NCBI GenBank assembly: GCA_019279435.1
Contig: JAAALK010000079.1
Coordinates: forward strand, 67,962,330 to 68,026,329
Origin: Zizania palustris
Taxonomy: Eukaryota > Streptophyta > Magnoliopsida > Poales > Poaceae
DNA length: 64,000 bases
Reading direction: 5' to 3'
Below the pieces are notes generated by a model. The model was not told the DNA's origin. It saw only the letters and a list, made by a program, of their open reading frames with translations, and ran no database searches. Positions 11,493 to 20,806 of the stretch are shown here, one piece after another. The stretch's first letter is position 1; each line of letters opens with the position of its first letter. The translations under genes and the position numbers were made by a program.

Positions 11493-14400
11493 ATCGCCGT
11501 ATCCAGGTTTTTTGGAAAATGTCGTATCGAAGTATCGCGGTATCGCGTATCCGTATCCGTATCCACGTATCCGGGCTACATAGGACACTACAACTTGCCC
11601 CTAGGCGCCCGCCCAGACACGCTTGGCGACCGCCTAGTCGCCATGGGCGACGCCTAGAAGCTCCAGGCGGGTGCCTAACTCCACTAGGCGAGGCGATTGA
11701 CCATGGCGTCCGGCGGTGACCGCCTGGATGCCTAGTCGGCGCCTAGGCGTCGCCTAGGCGACGCAACCATGTCAGATGGAACAACAGATTCTTTATAGAC
11801 AATCTACTGGCTACTGCAGTCTGCACAAAAAAATGCCACAATGCAGTTGTAACCCTGAGAGAACAATTTAGCTATCAATAAACTTCTAAGGCTTTAATTC
11901 CTCAGAGGTGTGCAATGGAGCATCTCGATTTATTTCTTGAATCATTATTATTTATTTTGAAGGAGATAAGTTAACGATATCGTTGCATTTACTATATGCT
12001 ATTCTATGGTCTTCTTTGCCAGTTCATGCATTTTATCCATTTGCAAGTTTATTAACAAAGTAAAATATGTGTTTTACTTGCTGTAACTAAAGTATATACA
12101 TGGCCATTGACATTTGGAACTAAAGCTGGACCCTTATTAGGATAACAAACATAAAAGGCTAAAACATGCATGTCCAACAGAATAAAATACTGGAGGATGA
12201 GTGTCTGGGATAGCTAACTAATGAAGGTCATGCTAGTGTTCAATGAACAAAGTGGACTTAGAAACACAATACTACCATAGAAATAGCAGAACACTATCTA
12301 ACAAGTAACAATTCAGTGCTTGGTCACCGTATGACAATGCACACCAGCTTTTGAGGGATGAACCTTACCAATAAAAGCATAGCATAAGCTATCCCCAGTC
12401 TTGTAGTCACGAATTATTTCAGCTCTGCAAGGAAGAGCAAAAGAATTAAAGCAAGAAGAAACAAGATGGGCGCATTAACTGAGCTTAGGAAAGGCACATA
12501 CGAAGTCACAGTTCCAAAACGAGAAAAGATTGTATACAGATCTTCATCCTGCAAACAATGAAAGTTAACCGTTTAGTCACCCAACAATATTGTTGAAAAT
12601 CTATGGGCTAGAAATGTGACAACAATATTTATGATTTCCAAAATAATCAGTGTTACAGTGTATAGTCACAGACTCACAGCAACACAAAAAAGAAATGATT
12701 GTACATAAGATCCATGAATTAGTGACGTAATGCGAGAAAAGCAGGATGGATACATAAAAACGTCGGTGGAAGGCAGTGTTTACAAATCGTCCGATTAGTC
12801 GCGATTAATCGCGACTAATCGGCCTGGTCGGTTTTGTGGGCACGACCAGGCGCACCGACCCGATCAGAGCGACTAGACTTCTAGTCGTCCGATTAGTCGA
12901 CGACTAATCGCGATTAGTCGGACGATTAGGGTGAAAATGGCGACCAGGCGACCAGGTTAGAATTTTGTGTTTTCACTGGGCCTTTTCTTGTTCTGGTGGG
13001 CTTTTACCTAGCCTGTTAGGGTTCAGTCTGTTTTGTGCTCAAAATCCAACCAACCAACGCAGCCTGGGTGCTGTTCTGTGCGCCGCCGCCTGGGGTTTGC
13101 ATCCAACCAACGCCGGCGCTGAGCCAACGCCTCCAGAGGCCAGCCAACGCCGGCCCCGACGTGCACGCCTCCAGCGGTCCAGCCAACGCCGGCGCCTACG
13201 CGCACGCCGCCGCCAGCCAACGCAGATTCAGACGCCGAGACGCGCACGCCGCCAGCCTCCAGCTAACGCCGCGCGCCCGGCCTGCTCCAGCCACGCCGCG
13301 CGCCCGGCCTGCTCCAGCCACGCCGCGTGCACGCCTGCTCCAGCCACGGCTTGCGCACGGCCTGCTCCAGCCACGCCGCGCGCACGCCTGCTCCAGGCAC
13401 GCCGCGCGCACGGCCTGCTCCGGCCGTCAAGACTCAAGATCCGCCTCCTAAGGTGAGTGATTCTTTTCAGCTAGAACCCTAGGACTGACTACACGACTAA
13501 TCGGCCTTGGTCGACGACTAATCGCGATTAGTCACCTAGTCGGTCCCATGGCGACTAGGTTCGACTAGGCGACTTGTAAACATTGGTGGAAGGGAAGAAC
13601 AAAAGTGAGCAATTAAGAATGTATACTAACTTGTGTAACTGGGTTGAGTTTACAAACAAATAAGACATTATCTGGTGGTTTCATCTCAGCGTCTGGAATA
13701 TCGCCCACCTGAATAAGAAAAAAAATTTTATTAGTCATAACACGATATAATATTAATGAGCAAACTGCTGGTTTTGATTCGCCACCAAGACTTACGCTCT
13801 CAAGAATCACAGCATTGGTATGTGCTTCTTTGGAGCGGATCATCTCCTCAAGTTCTCCAGGAGCCACTGTTTCATCCAAAGGGACCCAGCTATCCTCTAA
13901 CCGCTCTTCTGCAATCTGTATGTTTGACAATGAAAAGAAGATATCGTAACATAATACATTAACAGGACAGCTCATAGCATTCAGGAAAAACAAACACCCT
14001 TGTAGAACAAATGATCTGAAACATGCCAATTTAGATATTTAAGCATAATTTGGAACAGACAAAATAAGGGAAACACATTACATTTTTACCCAGTAGCTGC
14101 CTCAACTGAAATTTCATATCGTAATTCTAAATAGATAGGTCAGTAGGTGAGCAAAAAAAGTAGGTAAACACAAGTTTGTTAGTTTACTTATCCAATTGTA
14201 GTTAGAGTCGGTTAGAAATAAAGGGGATCCCTACTCTATATAAAGAGGTCCATAGTTTGTAATTAGGCAAACAAGAAAGAAAGATCAATCTATAGTTTTT
14301 GCCCTAATTCTCTGAAGTCTCCCCCATTCTCCAACATAACTCGACAAGGGGAATCAACCCTACACCAACCTATCCTACTGTTACGATCTATGCAGTCGAG

Positions 14401-16052
14401 GGCCTCCTACCTAGGTGCCGACGCCCTTGACAAATGCACATCATGTGATTATGATTAGTCAAATTTGATTTATCATCTTACTGACATGAACATGTACACA
14501 ATAGCAAAACTCATATTACCTCATCCTGTGGCTTTCCAACAGGAGAATTCTCAGGAATAAGTTCACTAAGCTGAGAAGGATCATCAAAGGGGTCATCCAA
14601 GATATATGTATGTTTAATCCTGTCCATTGTGCATTTTGCAGAAGGTCAGCAACCGGAAATAAAGAAGAAACAACAAAAAGTAGAGCCTGAAAGTAAGTAA
14701 ACAGGCATGTTCTAAGTTAACTATACAGTCAGTAGTTTTCCAAGGTATCAATTAGTATTCTACCTGATGTCCTTAAATGGTCTCCCTTTATCATCAACAT
14801 AAGTTTCATTAATCTTTGTCAACGTGTCAAAGCCTTCAGCAACCATGCCAAACACCTATAATTCACAAGGACAGATATATGAATTACTGCAGATAAAGTG
14901 GGTATTTTAAAGAAAAAAGACTGTAAGTCAACAGAATAAGTACTACTCACGGTGTGTTTATCATCAAGGTAGTCCACGTCATCCCGCAATGTGATGTAGA
15001 ACTATTAACATCACATAAACATAAATGAAAGGTTAAAATTAAACAAGCAGTAAGAAACTAATAACTAAGTACTTCAAAATGAATTATCAAGTACTGGTAA
15101 TCAAAACAGCTGGGTTCAGTTGGAAGTATTTGAAGTAAGTTTCACACCTGTGAGGCATTGCAATTTTCACCAGCACTTGCCATAGCAACAGTTCCAGTTT
15201 TTGAATGCCTGAGTTCCGGACGGAACTCATCAACAAAAAATCGAGCTTGATCACCATAAAGGAACCTTCAGAAACAGTGATTACATTTTCAGGCATATAT
15301 TTGACAATATGTAGCAGTGAGGCATATGAACAATTGCTTACTTGTATACAGAATCACCTCCAGCTCCACTTCCAGTTGGGTCCCCAGTTTGTGCCAAGAA
15401 ATCTTTCTCCACCTTGTGGAACAGACATCCATTGTAATACTTCATCCTGAAAGTAAAACCATAGGACCACAGAGAGAATGAGTATGCTAATTGCTATACA
15501 TAGTTAACACATCCATAAGCATGAGGCTGCCATTTTATAGACATACCATTGCCCATTATTTAAGTAAGCAGACTGCAGACAGATCACAGATTTATAATAT
15601 TTTTCATTTGGATAACAATTCTGAGCATCAAAGAGCAATCATGTAATACACACAATCCTCCCATCCACACTTCGATGACCTTGTAAGATGCTAACAGTAG
15701 CACTACACTAAGCAGGTAAACACACTAACAACAAGAAGTAACACTGGAACACTGACAATTGATTCAACTATGTTAACCCAACTCTGTGATACAACATCAA
15801 ATCCAGAACCAATAGCACCCTCTGCAACGCCAAAATCACCCGATCAACTGATTTGTGAAGGCTAAAACACCAGCTACGAGACCGCGTCACCGCTAGTAGC
15901 CGGATGAACCCACGCGTTTTGTGCATAGAACAAACCCTAGATGAGGGTGCTTACTTGCAAAGCTTGAGGAAGTTCTTCGTGGTGAGGGGGCACATGTCGG
16001 TGTGGAGGTCCACCTCGATGTCCCCCACGCTGGTGACTATGAGAACCGACAT
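7694..16052 (-). CDS. CYP59: CYP59-type cyclophilin-RRM-zinc-knuckle protein, 14 exons
   Basis: A nuclear multidomain immunophilin. Arabidopsis CYP59 binds nascent RNA and the RNA polymerase II C-terminal domain. Exons: 16052-15955, 15446-15342, 15265-15148, 15001-14951, 14855-14764, 14619-14520, 13915-13796, 13708-13631, 12548-12502, 12424-12369, 9795-9755, 9585-9480, 8490-8358 and 8282-7694. All introns are GT-AG and phases match, giving 577 residues. The cyclophilin domain is residues 1-165 (MSVLIVTSVGDIEVDLHTD; HSKTGTVAMASAGENCNASQ). The Arg of classical cyclophilins in FHR is Lys here (FHKVEKDF), so isomerase activity may be weak. The RRM is about 240-320 (RNP2 NVLFVCKL, RNP1 near DSLCYAFIEF). 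The CCHC knuckle is about 340-353 (CFKCGAPDHLARDC). An Arg/Asp/Ser-rich tail, about 382-577, contains a tandem duplication of 25/24 residues. Introns 8 and 10 are enlarged by hAT-like insertions. Confidence 0.93.
8990..9260 (-). mobile_element. Probable LINE 3'-end fragment in CYP59 intron 12
   Basis: Read on the minus strand, the stretch ends TGAAATGACACAGCTCGCCT, then GTCCGTTTGATAAAAAAGCAGG. This resembles the 3' UTR ends of plant L1-type LINEs (ATGAAATGA...CTCNCCTGT then A-rich tail). No coding sequence remains. The 5' limit is only approximate and no target duplication was found. Confidence 0.4.
10393..11583. mobile_element. hAT-like element nested in the 9864-11771 element
   Basis: It is bounded by a perfect 8-bp duplication GACACTAC (10385-10392 and 11584-11591). 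The left end reads CTGTGAAGCTCGGATAC and the reverse complement of the right end CTATGTAGCCCGGATAC. Subterminal zones carry many GGATACG/CGTATCC motifs. About 1.19 kb, no transposase, with a (TA)n run near its right end. Confidence 0.85.
11457..11488. repeat. (TA)n microsatellite
   Basis: About 15 TA units inside the nested hAT-like element, close to its right subterminal region. Confidence 0.95.
12774..13585. mobile_element. hAT-like element, 812 bp, in CYP59 intron 8
   Basis: It is bounded by a perfect 8-bp duplication GTGGAAGG (12766-12773 and 13586-13593). The left end is CAGTGTTTACAAATCGTC and the right end, reverse complemented, CAATGTTTACAAGTCGCC: a typical hAT terminus (CANTG). Both subterminal zones are dense in GATTAGTCG/CGACTAATC motifs. 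The interior is GC-rich with imperfect tandem CACGCCGCGC-type repeats and no recognisable transposase. Confidence 0.9.
14177..14460. mobile_element. Possible retrotransposon LTR remnant in CYP59 intron 6
   Basis: This insertion-like block in intron 6 begins TGTTAGTTTAC. It has a promoter-like CTCTATATAAAGAGG around 14237, followed by a long CT-rich stretch, as in Copia LTRs. I could not find a matching 5-bp target duplication, so the boundaries and even the class are uncertain. Confidence 0.3.
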
Positions 16053-16071
16053 CTCCGCGGTGTTCCCCTCT

Positions 16072-16975
16072 CCAGTGGCAGAGCTAGACCCAAAATGTAT
16101 GGGGGGGCTAAGTTTAAAGTTCAAACAATGAAAACACAGGAGAAGCAGGGGGCGCACGGCGCAGCCTACAGGCCGCAGGGGGCGCGGCCGCGCGGGGGCC
16201 GGGCCGCAGGGGCGCCGCTTGCCGACGCGAGGAGCGTGGAGACGGGGCGGCGCGCCGGCGGCGGGCGAGGGCGAGGGCGATCGACGGGTGAACGGGTGGG
16301 TCGATTGCTTGGAGTCTGGGACGGCTGGCTCCTGCGGCTGGATGCCTGAGACGGCGCGGCAACTCTGCTGCTAGGGTTTCTTTCATGGGCTTGATTGTTA
16401 TTGGGCTAAACTGCTACTGGGCTGAGTGCTGAATATTACTGACGGAAACGGGTCGGGTTCAATTTTATATTAAACGCTGAGTGCTGAAATCTGAATATTA
16501 CTGACGGACACGGGTCGGGTTCAATTTTATATTAAACGCTGAGTGCTGAATATTACTGACGGAAACGGGTCGGGTTCAATTTTATATTAAACGCTGAGTG
16601 CTGAATATTACTGACGGACACGGGTCGGGTTCAATTTTATATTAAACCCGTGGGTTTCGTAATAATACATTTTCTATTCAATTCACGTGGTAATGTTATG
16701 TTGAGATATGTTGAGTGATTTTATAATTTCAAATTATGTATTATTAATGTAATAATCTACTATTTATTGTGATTTTTTAATTATATTTTTATGTTGTAAT
16801 GTAATTCATGTAGAATATAAACCAAATACGTAGGTTACCCGTTGGATTTCAGGTTTGACGGGTTTAGGTTAGAGTTTAATTTTTTACAAGTACGAATTTA
16901 CATAGATTTTATAGATTTACTTTGTAGATGGGTTTTACCATCCTACCGATAAGCGAGCGTAATTTCATTAATTCA
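16072..16975. mobile_element. Repetitive sequence abutting the CYP59 start
   Basis: From CAGTGGCAGAGCTAGACCC (16075), about 20 bp upstream of the CYP59 ATG, the sequence changes abruptly to a GC-rich block, then to the fourfold tandem repeat, then to AT-rich DNA with ACGGGTCGGGTTCAA-type motifs. The CAGTGGCNGAGCTAG start is common at ends of dispersed elements in grass genomes. No matching right end or duplication was found. Confidence 0.4.
16421..16647. repeat. Four-copy tandem repeat (about 55 bp)
   Basis: Four head-to-tail copies start GCTGAGTGCTGAA and end TATATTAAAC, at 16421-16475, 16476-16537, 16538-16592 and 16593-16647. The second carries an extra 7 bases. An A/C difference (GGAAACGGG or GGACACGGG) alternates 1-3 versus 2-4, which suggests duplication of a two-unit block. 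Confidence 0.93.
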
Positions 16976-18167
16976 CTACAAACCACGTCCCCATGCTTCT
17001 TCGAAAGTCGAAACCATGTACATCAACATATTGGGCTCTAGATTGTCGACCGGTCACATGTGCCATTAACTAGCAGTAATCTCGAGCACGTGATATTTGG
17101 GCACATGTGTACATCACTCCACGTGTCTGGCTATTAGTATTGTATAGTACAGTGTATTACTACGATTTTTTAATAATATTTTTTTGAAAAATTTTCAAAT
17201 CTGACACCCGAAAATCAAAAAAATGCAAACTAGTCTACCATCGGCCAAACAAGGCTGACGTGACCCTCGTTCGGTGGATGGTGGGGGTTCGTATTTAAAT
17301 TTTCAATTTTTTAAATGCAAATACAAATATTCAAATTTAAATAAGCGGAGAGCTTGCACGCAGCAGCTTTGGAGCACGTGTGTCCATGTGGCATGGATGA
17401 GAGGACGATTTTGAGAGTCCACTAAAAACCTAGTTAGAACTCAGTTTTTCTGAGTTGCTCTAACAAATACAAGCCAAGGAGTAGATAGTTGCACATTCCT
17501 CTAATCCTCTCCTTAGTGTAGAATATGCTGCAAGGTATATACTTGTTTGAAGGGGCTTAAAATTTTGAGAAGAAATTGATTGAGAAACCGAAAATTTTGA
17601 TATTTTTATAGTTTCTCGTGAGTTCGTCAGGGAAGTCGAGGAGGGGCAGGGCGTGACGTGCCGCTGATGCCGCCGGCCGGTGAGCCCCGCCGTGGGAAAG
17701 GAGGAGGCCACCATCACCGACGAAGGGTATCGATGGTGTGCGCCGGCAAGTGCAGGGGCAGGGCATGCTCTAATAGGAAGTACACCACGGTCGACGTGCA
17801 AGACCCCGACATGGGTCCAGGTGATCACAGCTCGTACAGCCAAGTTGCTTCAAGATAGCTGACAAATCTCATAGCTCCATTCCATTTTCCAGGGGACGAC
17901 GTATGTCACAAACCTCGCTAATTTGTAATATGAAAATATGATTCAGGAGACCGTTGATCAATAATCTGTAACAGCGCAAGCGAGCATCGACCAAAATGCA
18001 AAACCACATATAGTTTAGTGAGCTAATAAGGGCAGCTCCATTCACAACCCAAAGAGGTAATCCGATATTCTGATCTCAAGACTCTTGCTATATGATGCAC
18101 GTATGTACTAGCTGTATTCTCATACTATCCACGGCGTTCTAAAAGGGACCATTTGATATAAGCAGTT
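16976..18167. other. Intergenic stretch downstream of the ASY4-like gene
   Basis: AT-rich DNA. At 17285-17450 it carries a dispersed repeat also found near 37960-38090. A GC-rich block at about 17630-17860 has open frames on both strands, but none shows a recognisable protein. The 3' UTR of the ASY4-like gene should lie at the right end. Confidence 0.4.
17285..17450. repeat. Dispersed repeat shared with 37960-38090
   Basis: Contains TATTCAAATTTAAATAAG, then GTGTCCATGTGGCATGGATG and AGAG. The same order appears near 37967-38035 (TATTCAAATTTAAATAAGTG, ATGTGGCATGGATGAGAG). Probably two copies of an AT-rich DNA transposon derivative. Ends not defined. Confidence 0.6.
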
Positions 18168-20632
18168 TCAGTCATGGTCTGGTCCAAACTCATCATCAGG
18201 GCCGAGGAATGAGCCAATGGACTTGCGAAGGATGCTAATGGATTTGTCATCCTGAAAACACACACGGAGAGTAACACGCGAGTAAGGATCAGCACAATTG
18301 TGGTAGATCACGCGAACACTTAAACGAACCTGTTTCATTTTCTTCAGAGATTCTTCTGCATTAGCTATCTTCTCTGAAAATGTTTTCTCGAGTTCAGACA
18401 GAGTAGCCTTCTCCTTCTTCCCTGTTAGACAAGAACCAGAGCAAGGATCTTTCAAGCAGAGGAACTGTTTAAAAGACATCGATCCAGAATAAAGAACTTT
18501 TGCGTGAGAATTAGAAAGGTCAAAATACTTACTTTGCAGTTCGTACTGCATAAGCAATTTCTCCTTTTCATCTTCAAACTTCGAGAAAAGGTCTGCAGAA
18601 CACAGTATATGCATAAGTAGGTTGAAACTGGCATTAACTGATGATATCACGAATTAAAGTCAGGATATCATGGTGCATGGACAGTGCTCGGTACGAGTAT
18701 CATCTAATGATATTTCTTCATTTTTTAAACAAAACAAAACAGGGATTGAGAGTGACTAGGCTGTAGCATACTAGTTAACCACATAATTTCACCAAATTTC
18801 AAGATAAATATGATAGTTTTTCCATGGGCAAAGTTCTCCTATATAATTCACTTCTAAGAAAATGTGTTTGTAACTAGAATTCTAGATAAGATTCCATTAG
18901 TTCTTACAGAAACAATAAGCAATTCTAGAACAAAAAATACGAGGAAGCCATGTGCTATAGAAGAATTGAAAAAGTGGATATACTAAATCTTCAAAGAATG
19001 TGGCAGCTAGGTTACCCCTCATTTGACATACCTTTGAAAGTCTGTATGTGTGCAGCCTTTTCTTTGCAGAACTTATCATGTGCTGCATGAAACTTTGTGT
19101 ACTCATTCTTCAGTAAACCTTCGCACTGCATGGAATAAAAACGAAGCTGGCATTAACAAAACTACGAGGCACTTAGAACTATATGACATCACTGCATCAA
19201 ATACAAGTTACAAAACCTCTTTTGAAGTCTTTGATAGAGCTTTCAGAAAATTTTGCCTGCCAATGCAAATAAGAAACACTTGTCAGAGTTCATAGTACAT
19301 TTGGAGTAAGACACACAGTAATCTTTTATAACAACTAGCTTCATATGGTTATTAATGTTACAGGAGTGAGTCAAAAGTCACTTAAATCTCACCACAGAAA
19401 GTATAACAAAAAATAGTGTCCTAGAGGGAGAAATTCAAAAGAGAGTAAAATGGATTGGTCGTTCACCTTTCCTTCTCAAACTTTCCCTTGGTATCCTGTA
19501 CCATAGTTTGAATTTCTGTTGCAACACTGAAAATGATGCAGATCTGTTAGTCATGTAATCCGACACATGTTGACTTCAGAAACACCTCACGCTGATGCAA
19601 CACGTTGAACATGGTCACATGGAAATCAAAACCATGATCCAATGAAGTTATTATTCCTTATATCTAGTCTCAAGTCTCATCTCACTTTCCATGGTTAGGG
19701 AAACAATTAGATTAGCACTCTATGCGTCACCTATGCTACCTTGAGTACAGCACACATGAAGTGACAAAATCTATTAACATAATTGCTGCAACAATCACAA
19801 CTTCAGAAGAGCACCAATGTACTCAAGAAGAACATGACACTCCCGCTATGGTATCGTGCAAGTTAGCCCGTTTGAAGCACAAACTTCTAAAGTCTGAAAT
19901 CAAATTCAGCAGATTAGTAACAATAGGTCACTCACACACTCCTACTGTTCTACACCCTACTATATCATCAGTTCATAGAAAGGAAGAGACTTAAACAATG
20001 ATTTGTGCACAATTCCGAAGAAAATGAGATAACGTGTGACTCGCTACTGCCAGTCAATACAATCGTAACTCCTGACAGTCTGAGACAGCATTGGTGTATA
20101 CAAAACTAGGAGTTAAACAATGACTTGAGCACAATTCTGCAGACATGATGCACATCATCTGTCGCTTCTCCACAGTAAACACACTAAAGTCTCCCTCAAT
20201 TAGAACAAAGCAAAACAGTCGCACGCATGTAATCTACAATAGCAATTAGAATCGTAAGCTGGGGCAGAAAAGGGTGAATCACCTGGAGAGGGTTTGCTCC
20301 GTCTTCTTCTGGCCATCCTTGTGAGCCTTGTCTTTAATCTGTCGCAGCAGCGACACGATCTCCTTCATGTCACTGCCCACCGCAGCACGTCACAGATCAC
20401 GAAATGCGTATGCAGAAATCGGTTAATCGCTATCTCGATCACAATCGAGAGCAGTGAGGCATCTGGCATGGGGACGGGGAGGATGAGGGGAGGCTAGGCA
20501 CCTGTCGAGCTCGGCGTCGTCGGAGTCGTCACTGTCGCGCCGCTTCTTGTCGGAGCGGAGCGCATCGGTAGCGTTGTTGGCTGCTCCCCGCTTCACTCCG
20601 CCGCTCGCCTTCGCATTCCCCGCCGCCGACAT
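18168..20632 (-). CDS. ASY4: SYCP3-like coiled-coil protein, probable ASY4 meiotic axis component
   Basis: Exons: 20632-20502, 20372-20283, 19526-19467, 19256-19217, 19125-19032, 18592-18533, 18421-18330 and 18251-18168. All are GT-AG with matching phases, giving 216 residues. The N-terminus is a disordered acidic/basic segment (SDKKRRDSDDSDDAELDR), followed by an almost continuous coiled coil (DMKEIVSLLRQIKDKAHKD; FEKERQNFLKALSKTSKE; DEKEKLLMQYELQ; SEKIANAEESLKKMKQ). It ends ISILRKSIGSFLGPDDEFGP. Size, layout and the ILRKSIGSFL tail recall SYCP3/XLR proteins and Arabidopsis ASY4 (about 212 residues), which co-assembles with ASY3 on the meiotic chromosome axis. The coiled-coil gene itself is clear. 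The ASY4 name is an inference, since coiled coils diverge fast. It is divergent from the START-like pseudogene. Confidence 0.8.
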
Positions 20633-20806
20633 CGCTGGTAGTGGTAGCCGCCGAGACCACCGATTCGAATCGCACCAAACGGGGCTAACCTAACCGAGCG
20701 CGTATTACACCGATCCGACCCGAGCCGAGTGACAGAACCGGTCTCTTCTCCACAGTCTTCGAGGCCAACCAGACCAGAGGCCGTACACGGTACAGCCCTA
20801 CGTGCT
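20633..20806. promoter_or_regulatory. Short bidirectional promoter region
   Basis: Only 174 bp separate the ASY4-like ATG (minus, 20632) from the ATG of the START-like pseudogene (plus, 20807). Both 5' UTRs and any shared promoter must fit here. No clear TATA box is visible. Confidence 0.55.

Larger units (their letters stand above)
9864..11771. mobile_element. hAT-like non-autonomous element in CYP59 intron 10 (outer)
   Basis: The left end reads CATGGTTGTCACGGCGCC and the right end, reverse complemented, CATGGTTGCGTCGCCTAGG. Flanks are CCAGATGG (9856-9863) and TCAGATGG (11772-11779), an 8-bp duplication matching at 7 positions, as expected for hAT elements. Both subterminal regions are packed with CGCCTAGGCG-type motifs. 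A TATA-like CTATAAAAGGG lies near 10042. GC-rich Arg/Pro/Ala-rich frames inside do not resemble a transposase. A second element (10393-11583) is inserted in it. Confidence 0.75.

Noticed and set aside
12965..13456. 163-codon Ala/Arg/Cys-rich frame
   Set aside because: Produced by imperfect GC-rich tandem repeats inside the 812-bp hAT-like element.
17460..17862. Short frames on both strands in a GC-rich block
   Set aside because: No similarity recognised, no splice partners, and competing frames. Left as unexplained sequence rather than a gene.
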